Below are positions 63,665 to 64,000 of a DNA stretch of 64,000 bases, piece by piece (positions within the stretch are counted from its first letter, which is position 1; every line of letters starts with the position of its first letter). Source of the DNA: Rhododendron vialii. Lineage: Eukaryota > Streptophyta > Magnoliopsida > Ericales > Ericaceae. The translations under genes were made by a program, and so were the position numbers. The stretch covers positions 7,263,501 to 7,327,500 of the forward strand of contig NC_080566.1 of assembly GCF_030253575.1 (NCBI RefSeq). Direction: 5' to 3'. The notes beneath the pieces were generated by a model. It saw only the letters and a list, made by a program, of their open reading frames with translations, made no database searches and was not told the origin of the DNA.

Positions 63665-63970
63665 ATGGGATACCGAAGGCATGGCCCTTGGGGTTAGGCC
63701 GTAAGAGTTTCTTTGGTGAATTTTCTAATCCTGGTGAGGGTGGCATGGTTTTAGTTAGACTGGAGAGGAAATTAGTCAAGGTGTGTATAAACTGGTCCGG
63801 ATACCCCTTGTCATTGAACCAAAGCGAGAGTTTCTCTCTTGAATTACTAGTCCCATTTCGGAGTAAGATGGCTTGCCTTTGACCGGATTGAACTGGAAGG
63901 GATTAGTCAAGGTGTCATGTGCATAAAATGGCTCGGATACCCCTTACCATTGAACCCCAAAGGAAAAGGC
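63665..63970 (+). mobile_element. two SINE (Au-like) 3' ends in tandem
   Basis: The motif GGAAATTAGTCAAGGTGTGTATAAACTGG and then CCGGATACCCC occurs at about 63767-63808. A related block GGGATTAGTCAAGGTGTCATG followed by CTCGGATACCCC is at about 63899-63944. These match the 3' part of Au-type SINEs. Confidence 0.55.
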
Positions 63971-64000
63971 ACCGGGATAGGTAGTTCTAGACGGACGATC

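Larger units (their letters stand above)
62696..64000. other. TBL upstream region and retroelement fragments
   Basis: TBL promoter side up to about 63140, with two near-identical blocks (TTTATTTAAAACYCTGAGTG, TGGCCATCT, about 62920 and 62965). Then a LINE-like insertion (63142-63586) and SINE 3' ends to the end of the window. No gene is seen. Confidence 0.45.

Overview
This window is nuclear DNA of a flowering plant. All the recognisable genes are plant families with GT-AG introns (a TBL cell-wall acetyltransferase, an FLX-like protein, a DUF1262 protein). AT-rich spacers are full of plant-type MITEs, SINE/LINE fragments, one hAT-type element and one LTR retrotransposon. Protein similarity suggests a eudicot. 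The species cannot be read from the sequence.

Layout. 1-5675: repeats, a broken minus-strand fragment of the anaphase-promoting complex gene APC2 (2184-3278), a 28-G run, and a recent 750-bp tandem duplication holding a MITE. 5676-13929: one complete LTR retrotransposon on the minus strand, with near-identical 2532-bp LTRs, TSD TCTTC, a PBS and a PPT, but only a gag zinc-knuckle ORF and a decayed pol tail inside. 15840-17283: hAT-type non-autonomous element. 18052-25939 (minus): ten-exon mitochondrial NAD(P)-binding protein of the COQ11/NDUFA9-like type, with a 3.6-kb first intron full of MITEs. 28290-30180: array of ~300-bp units, each with a U2 snRNA-like core. It probably lies in the 5'UTR intron of the next gene. 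31193-35213 (plus): cofactor-independent phosphoglycerate mutase, five coding exons. 36493-38320 (plus): DUF1262 protein. 41188-44645 (plus): FLX-like protein, followed by 46066-50409 (plus): BRCT-RING protein. I recall this pair as adjacent in Arabidopsis (At1g67170/At1g67180), so it may be conserved microsynteny. 53175-53375 (minus): small basic protein. 61183-62695 (minus): two-exon TBL acetyltransferase. The end of the window holds a LINE-like insertion with a 17-bp TSD and SINE pieces.

The genes act in unrelated processes: lower glycolysis, mitochondrial quinone/complex I-type function, flowering control, possible genome maintenance and wall acetylation. Exon boundaries were derived by hand from splice sites, reading-frame phase and recalled homologues. 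They are phase-consistent but not backed by transcripts. The least ordinary signals are the U2-like array, the LTR palindromic decamers paired at exactly 21 bp, an intron bounded by a 13-bp direct repeat at its splice sites, and the intron-containing, frameshifted APC2 fragment.
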